8,639 nt of DNA from Desulfobacterales bacterium. Lineage in GTDB: Bacteria > Desulfobacterota > Desulfobacteria > Desulfobacterales > JASFBJ01. Below the pieces are notes generated by a model. It was not told where the DNA came from and searched no databases. It saw only the letters and a program-made list of their open reading frames with translations. The first letter of the stretch is position 1; each line of letters starts with the position of its first letter. This document shows positions 5,865 to 8,639 of this stretch, piece after piece. Where the stretch lies: positions 1 through 8,639 of the forward strand of contig JASFBJ010000152.1 in assembly GCA_030149585.1 (NCBI GenBank), in the 5' to 3' direction. Made by a program: the position numbers and the translations under genes.

Positions 5865-6398
5865 ATGAAAAACTTACTGATATTATTATTTTTAAACATT
5901 ATTTTCTGGGTTTCTTTTGATGCAACAGCAAAATTTTATAAATATCAGGACGCTAACGGCCAGGTTTTGTACACTGATGATTTAAGTAAAGTACCTGAAA
6001 ATCAGAGAACTCAAGTGGATTCCTATATTGAATTAAAACCTGGTTTGCAGGAAACAACAAATTCTGAAAATAAAGATTCCCAAAATTCCGCTGAAACCGA
6101 CACAAACCAGACAGATCAGGAAGATTCTGATGATGCAGATTCGCAGAAAAAATATCTTGAAGAGAAAAAAAAGAATCTTGATCTGGAATATCAGACTCTG
6201 ATGAAAGAAAAGGGCAATCTCAACTCCAGCAAAAAAAATATTACTAAAAAGCCCGAAATTATTGAGTATAATAAAAAAATTGCTGATTTTAACGTCAAAA
6301 TTCAAAGCTATGAAAAAAACCGGCAGGAACTGGCAGAGAAAATTAATGAGTATAATATAATGATCAAAAAACAGATCAGCTCTCCCAAATCACCTTAG
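5865..6398 (+). CDS. Secreted DUF4124 protein with C-terminal coiled coil
   Basis: The 177-residue product starts with a clear Sec signal peptide: a Lys near the start, a hydrophobic core (residues 4-17) and a likely cut after A-T-A (20-22). The mature protein opens with a DUF4124 domain (about 23-50; KFYKYQDANGQVLYTDDL), common in envelope proteins of Gram-negative bacteria and of unknown function. Residues 62-93 are an acidic, Asn/Gln/Asp/Glu-rich linker. Residues 94-170 are rich in Lys, Glu, Leu and Ile with heptad-like spacing and probably form a coiled coil. There is no cysteine, so it is not a lipoprotein; a periplasmic location is likely. The ATG at 5865 is preceded by only a weak AGGTTGG. 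It lies 53 nt before the aldolase gene in the same direction, with a possible weak terminator between. Its role is not known; a structural or scaffolding task in the envelope is a guess. Confidence 0.85.
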   Translation: MKNLLILLFLNIIFWVSFDATAKFYKYQDANGQVLYTDDLSKVPENQRTQVDSYIELKPGLQETTNSENKDSQNSAETDTNQTDQEDSDDADSQKKYLEEKKKNLDLEYQTLMKEKGNLNSSKKNITKKPEIIEYNKKIADFNVKIQSYEKNRQELAEKINEYNIMIKKQISSPKSP

Positions 6399-6430
6399 AT
6401 TTTGCTTTATTCATAAATCTTATTTTTTTT
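6397..6430 (+). terminator. Weak AT-rich terminator or attenuator between the DUF4124 and aldolase genes
   Basis: AGATTT (6397-6402) and AAATCT (6415-6420) form a 6-bp stem with a 12-nt loop, followed by TA and eight T residues (6423-6430). The T-tract is good but the stem is weak and starts inside the DUF4124 stop codon. Partial termination is more plausible than a full stop. Confidence 0.3.
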
Positions 6431-6451
6431 CGAGTTAAAGGAGGAAAAAAC

Positions 6452-7747
6452 ATGTCTATCTCCAACGCAATCAATATTGCGGATTTTGAAAAAGCCTTAA
6501 AGGTTGGCCGTCCACCCAATATCGTAAAATTATTTCCCAATTCCAAAGCCTTAATAGTCAGCGGAAAATATATTGACCTGGCAATGATTCAAAAAGGTAA
6601 TGCCATGGCAATTTCCGCCAATGGGCGTAATAATTTTGTAATTCGAGGTGCCTTGCGAGCTGCCCAGAAGGCCAATGCAGTTCTTTTAATTGAAATTGCC
6701 CGGTCTGAAGGCGGGGCAAATGCCTATTGCGCTGTTAACTATTGGAATATTGCACGCCAGGTAGATGCTCTATGCAATGAAATGGGTATCTTGATTCCAG
6801 TAGCTATTCATGCAGATCATTATGGGATTAAAAAAGAAGAAGACATCCCCTTTGCCAAAACAGAGATACCCACCCTCTTTGAAGCCGGCATGACCTCAAT
6901 TGCCATTGATGCATCGCACCTGCAAGACGATAAAAATCTTCTGGCCAACCTTGCCCTGAATCCTTTAATTCCAAGCTGGGCCGGGCTGGAAACAGAAGTA
7001 GGAGAAATTAAAGGTACCCTTGGATTATCCACTACAGCGGAAGCCCTGTTTTTAATTCAGGGACTCAATGCCCATAATATTTTCCCAAACTGGATTGCCT
7101 TAAATAACGGGACTACCCATGGTCTTGAGGCAAGTGGACAGGGTATACAGGTTGATTTAACTGCAGACATTCATAATGCCCTGGAACCCTATAATGTTTC
7201 CGGCGCGCAGCATGGCACTTCAGGTAACAGCTCCGACCGACTCCGAGAAATTGTCTCAAAAACCAGGACAACCAAAGCAAATGTAGCAACGGCTTTGCAG
7301 ATGATTTCCTGGGGTCTGGAAGTAAATGACTATGGCAATGCCATTCTTGATAAAAATGGTGATTTCATCAAAGTCGCTAATTCAGGAGTTGCTGAAAATA
7401 TTTGGGAAGATATGCTGACTTATGCCAAAGCCAATGATTTAAAAGCGGGAAATTTTAAAAAGCTGAATCTGCCCTTTGAGAATAAACTGCTTGGCCAGCC
7501 ACAGGAAATCAGGGAAAGAATGATCCAAAGGGTGGAAAATTTTATTTATAATATGCTTATTAACGTGTTTAATGCTCAAGATACTGCTCAACTTGCGATC
7601 AATGCCATTCTTGCCGCCAACACCTATGATCCCGGCCCAAAAGCCTCCAGAATAGAAGACCCGGCCGAATGGACAAAAGAAAAAATTATTGAAAAAGCAG
7701 CTTTAATTTCTTCCGATAAAGGACCTGAAGGAGATTTTGACGATTAA
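6452..7747 (+). CDS. fba: Class II (zinc) fructose-bisphosphate aldolase family protein
   Basis: Class II aldolases use Zn2+ to join or split fructose-1,6-bisphosphate and two triose phosphates in glycolysis and gluconeogenesis. In this 431-residue protein the HxDH motif is at 120-123 (H-A-D-H; D122 fits the catalytic Asp, H123 a zinc ligand). The other likely zinc histidines are H223 (TTHG) and H254 (QHGTSG). E185 in EVGEIKG fits the second metal-site Glu, and S155-H156 followed by D159 fits the SSHxxD segment. It is longer than the usual 300-360 residues, with extra sequence at both ends. The segment that is N-I-D-T-D in the E. coli enzyme, which grips a substrate phosphate, reads N292-D-Y-G-N here, so a different sugar-phosphate substrate is possible. 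The start is certain: AAAGGAGG at 6437-6444 with a 7-nt gap, the strongest ribosome-binding site in the window. It is coupled to the NUDIX gene downstream. Confidence 0.85.
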   Translation: MSISNAINIADFEKALKVGRPPNIVKLFPNSKALIVSGKYIDLAMIQKGNAMAISANGRNNFVIRGALRAAQKANAVLLIEIARSEGGANAYCAVNYWNIARQVDALCNEMGILIPVAIHADHYGIKKEEDIPFAKTEIPTLFEAGMTSIAIDASHLQDDKNLLANLALNPLIPSWAGLETEVGEIKGTLGLSTTAEALFLIQGLNAHNIFPNWIALNNGTTHGLEASGQGIQVDLTADIHNALEPYNVSGAQHGTSGNSSDRLREIVSKTRTTKANVATALQMISWGLEVNDYGNAILDKNGDFIKVANSGVAENIWEDMLTYAKANDLKAGNFKKLNLPFENKLLGQPQEIRERMIQRVENFIYNMLINVFNAQDTAQLAINAILAANTYDPGPKASRIEDPAEWTKEKIIEKAALISSDKGPEGDFDD

Positions 7748-7748
7748 A

Positions 7749-8249
7749 ATGCAAAAAAAAAGTTTTTGCCACTTTTGTGGCAACTCCCTGATTGACAAAT
7801 TTGAAGATGGCCGAACCCGTTTATTTTGTGAAACCTGCCAGGTGCCGATTTACGAAAATCCTGTGCCCGCGTCTTGCCTGGTGGTAATTGATGAGCAAGA
7901 AAGCGTATTACTGGTCAAACGCAGTGTAGAGCCTAAAAAGGGTCATTGGTGTCTGCCCGGAGGATTTATCGAAATTGATGAAGCCCCGGATCGGGCAGCT
8001 CTGCGCGAGCTTAAAGAGGAAACCGGGTTGACCGGCAAAATTGAACGACTGCTGGGGGTAACTTCAAATTACAGCCCCCAGTATTATTCAGTACTAATGG
8101 TGGGTTATTTGATCAAGCAATTCTCCGGCAGGCTGATTGCCGGAGATGATGCCATGGACGCCGTTTATTTTTCTCAGGCAAAATTACCGGAAATAGCCTT
8201 TACCAGTCATCAACTCTTTATCAGATCTTATTATGCTGGATACGCTTGA
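7749..8249 (+). CDS. Zinc-ribbon NUDIX hydrolase
   Basis: The 166-residue protein (from the ATG at 7749) has an N-terminal zinc ribbon, C7-x2-C10 and C27-x2-C30, followed by a NUDIX fold. The NUDIX box is complete at residues 72-94: G72-x5-E78-x7-R86-E87-L88-x-E90-E91-x-G93-L94, with the metal-binding glutamates in place. NUDIX enzymes split nucleoside diphosphates linked to another group; the zinc ribbon recalls NudC-type NADH pyrophosphatases, but the protein is much shorter and I see no NudC SQPWPFP motif, so the substrate is open (ADP-ribose, NAD-type compounds or damaged nucleotides). The ATG lies 1 nt after the aldolase stop, so the genes are surely co-transcribed. AAGGAG at 7728-7733 is 15 nt from this ATG; a TTG at 7737 would be only 3 nt away and add four residues. 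Neither spacing is ideal. Confidence 0.9.
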   Translation: MQKKSFCHFCGNSLIDKFEDGRTRLFCETCQVPIYENPVPASCLVVIDEQESVLLVKRSVEPKKGHWCLPGGFIEIDEAPDRAALRELKEETGLTGKIERLLGVTSNYSPQYYSVLMVGYLIKQFSGRLIAGDDAMDAVYFSQAKLPEIAFTSHQLFIRSYYAGYA

Positions 8250-8261
8250 TATTTCTCAAAC

Positions 8262-8290
8262 TTTCGCGCCTGGCCTGATCAGGCGCGAAA
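8262..8290 (+). terminator. Strong GC hairpin after the NUDIX gene, probable terminator
   Basis: TTTCGCGCCTG (8262-8272) and CAGGCGCGAAA (8280-8290) form a perfect 11-bp stem with a 7-nt loop, 12 nt after the NUDIX stop codon. Position and strength fit the end of the DUF4124-aldolase-NUDIX unit. No U-tract follows on either strand, so it may act with Rho, or as a 3' end stabiliser. Confidence 0.55.
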
Positions 8291-8311
8291 ATACTCAAAA
8301 TTGCGAATTTA

Positions 8312-8330
8312 TTATTTCGTCCTCGTTCCT
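8312..8330 (+). repeat. 19-bp interspersed motif, copy B
   Basis: TTATTTCGTCCTCGTTCCT differs from copy A (1966-1984) at only two adjacent positions. It lies 22 bp after the NUDIX hairpin. Two such similar 19-mers more than 6 kb apart, in two gene-free stretches and in the same orientation, suggest a dispersed element and not chance. Confidence 0.5.
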
Positions 8331-8422
8331 TACCTGTACAAATCCTGATTCCTTTTTTCCGAACATCCTTGTCCTTATTTTTGAACATTTGAGTTTCCTG
8401 TTATTCTCTTTTAGCTGTCAAT

Positions 8423-8461
8423 CCAATCATCTTGCCAATCATCTTGCGCCCTAACATCTTG
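8423..8461 (+). repeat. Three 12-bp repeats upstream of the sigma-54 promoter
   Basis: CCAATCATCTTG is present twice in perfect tandem (8423-8434 and 8435-8446), and a third copy, CCTAACATCTTG (8450-8461), matches at 10 of 12 positions after a 3-bp gap. The array ends about 34 bp before the -24 box at 8495. Sigma-54 promoters need an activator bound upstream, so this array is a candidate enhancer, although activator sites are more often palindromic. Replication slippage is the alternative. Confidence 0.7.
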
Positions 8462-8494
8462 TTTTCTCAACCATTATACAAATATTCACGGTCG

Positions 8495-8510
8495 TGGCAC
8501 AGCAATTGCA
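8495..8510 (+). promoter_or_regulatory. Sigma-54 (-24/-12) promoter
   Basis: TGGCAC (8495-8500) and TTGCA (8506-8510) match the sigma-54 consensus fully, with the GG and GC pairs exactly 10 bp apart. Transcription would start near 8521, giving a leader of about 65 nt before the ATG at 8586. Such promoters are silent without an AAA+ activator, so the downstream gene is likely switched by a signal. Confidence 0.8.
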
Positions 8511-8585
8511 TTTCATAGCGTTTAAAAACAGTAATAGCCAAGTATAAATTTTATTCCACTATTTTAAATTAAGGAGATTTGAAAA

Positions 8586-8639
8586 ATGAGTATTAGAACT
8601 TGTAAAAAAAATCAGGAAAAGATGTTCATCCGGCCCATG
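8586..8639 (+). CDS. Start of a sigma-54-controlled gene, cut by the window end
   Basis: Only 18 codons are visible: MSIRTCKKNQEKMFIRPM. AAGGAG at 8571-8576 lies 9 nt before the ATG, which supports this start; an in-frame ATG at codon 13 is a less likely alternative. The IRPM stretch is seen at the start of some GNAT acetyltransferases, but 18 residues are not enough for a family call and I make none. The sigma-54 promoter at 8495-8510 points at this gene. Confidence 0.6.
   Translation, partial: MSIRTCKKNQEKMFIRPM

Larger units (their letters stand above)
8291..8490. other. Pyrimidine-biased, repeat-rich intergenic spacer
   Basis: Apart from the elements listed separately, 8310-8470 is strongly pyrimidine-rich on the plus strand, with loosely periodic TCCTG/TCCTT units (for example near 8342, 8366 and 8372) and GAACAT at 8361-8366 and 8383-8388. 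This recalls degenerate short-period intergenic repeats of the ATCCTG kind seen in many bacterial genomes, though that is recollection. A lysine/arginine-rich 55-codon frame on the minus strand (8221-8388) overlaps the NUDIX end and the hairpin, and looks like a by-product of the purine-rich strand. Confidence 0.4.

Noticed and set aside
6033..6305. 90-codon minus-strand frame opposite the DUF4124 gene
   Set aside because: Phe/Ile-rich shadow of the Lys/Glu/Asn-rich coiled-coil coding strand.
8221..8388. 55-codon Lys/Arg-rich frame on the minus strand, with a weak AGGA before its ATG
   Set aside because: It overlaps the NUDIX end and the terminator hairpin and includes the interspersed motif; it looks like a by-product of the purine-rich strand.
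8233..8454. 73-codon plus-strand frame after the NUDIX gene
   Set aside because: Begins inside the NUDIX gene in another frame, runs through the terminator hairpin and repeats, and has no domain.
8423..8461. CRISPR array or plasmid-type iteron origin
   Set aside because: Units are only 12 bp, contiguous, without spacers, and no cas, rep or partition gene is in view.

Overview
The window looks like a piece of an anaerobic, AT-rich deltaproteobacterial chromosome, most likely a sulfate reducer of the Desulfobacterales type. The basis is indirect: a short flavoredoxin-like flavin reductase, a DUF1847 cysteine-rich protein of the kind found in strict anaerobes, a textbook sigma-54 (-24/-12) promoter, a DUF4124 envelope protein, and intergenic palindromes that I recall from such genomes. 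There is no 16S rRNA or other decisive marker, so the assignment is inference.

Layout. Positions 1-247 hold a plausible sigma-70 promoter with a dyad over its -35 box, leading into a flavin reductase-like gene (248-745, +). A GC-rich patch with a terminator-like hairpin follows (757-900). It meets a convergent DUF1847 gene (955-1632, -). Positions 1650-2012 are intergenic and carry what looks like repeat or relic DNA. Next on the minus strand is uvrA (2013-4892), preceded at 37 nt by a small membrane J-domain gene (DUF1232 plus DnaJ; I set its start at 5319). These two probably form one transcript from a promoter near 5458-5487, and its leader carries a degenerate palindromic repeat. The divergent control region 5320-5864 has several dyads and a 14-bp direct repeat. 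It opens into a plus-strand series: a secreted DUF4124/coiled-coil protein (5865-6398), a class II fructose-bisphosphate aldolase-family gene (6452-7747) and a zinc-ribbon NUDIX hydrolase (7749-8249) that is tightly coupled to the aldolase. A repeat-rich, pyrimidine-biased spacer (8250-8585) follows, with three copies of a 12-bp repeat and a near-consensus sigma-54 promoter that drives a gene cut off by the window end.

How the genes relate. uvrA supplies damage recognition for nucleotide excision repair; the J-domain gene beside it is linked by position only. The aldolase and NUDIX genes look co-transcribed and may pair a glycolytic/gluconeogenic step with nucleotide or cofactor pyrophosphate cleanup. 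I see no mobile-element gene, CRISPR array, tRNA or rRNA, and no clearly new multi-gene system. The most unusual material is non-coding: the repeat families shared between intergenic regions, the start-less 103-codon open frame beside uvrA, and the repeat-plus-sigma-54 control region at the right edge. Two protein details also deserve a check: a non-standard first zinc finger in UvrA and an altered phosphate-binding segment in the aldolase.
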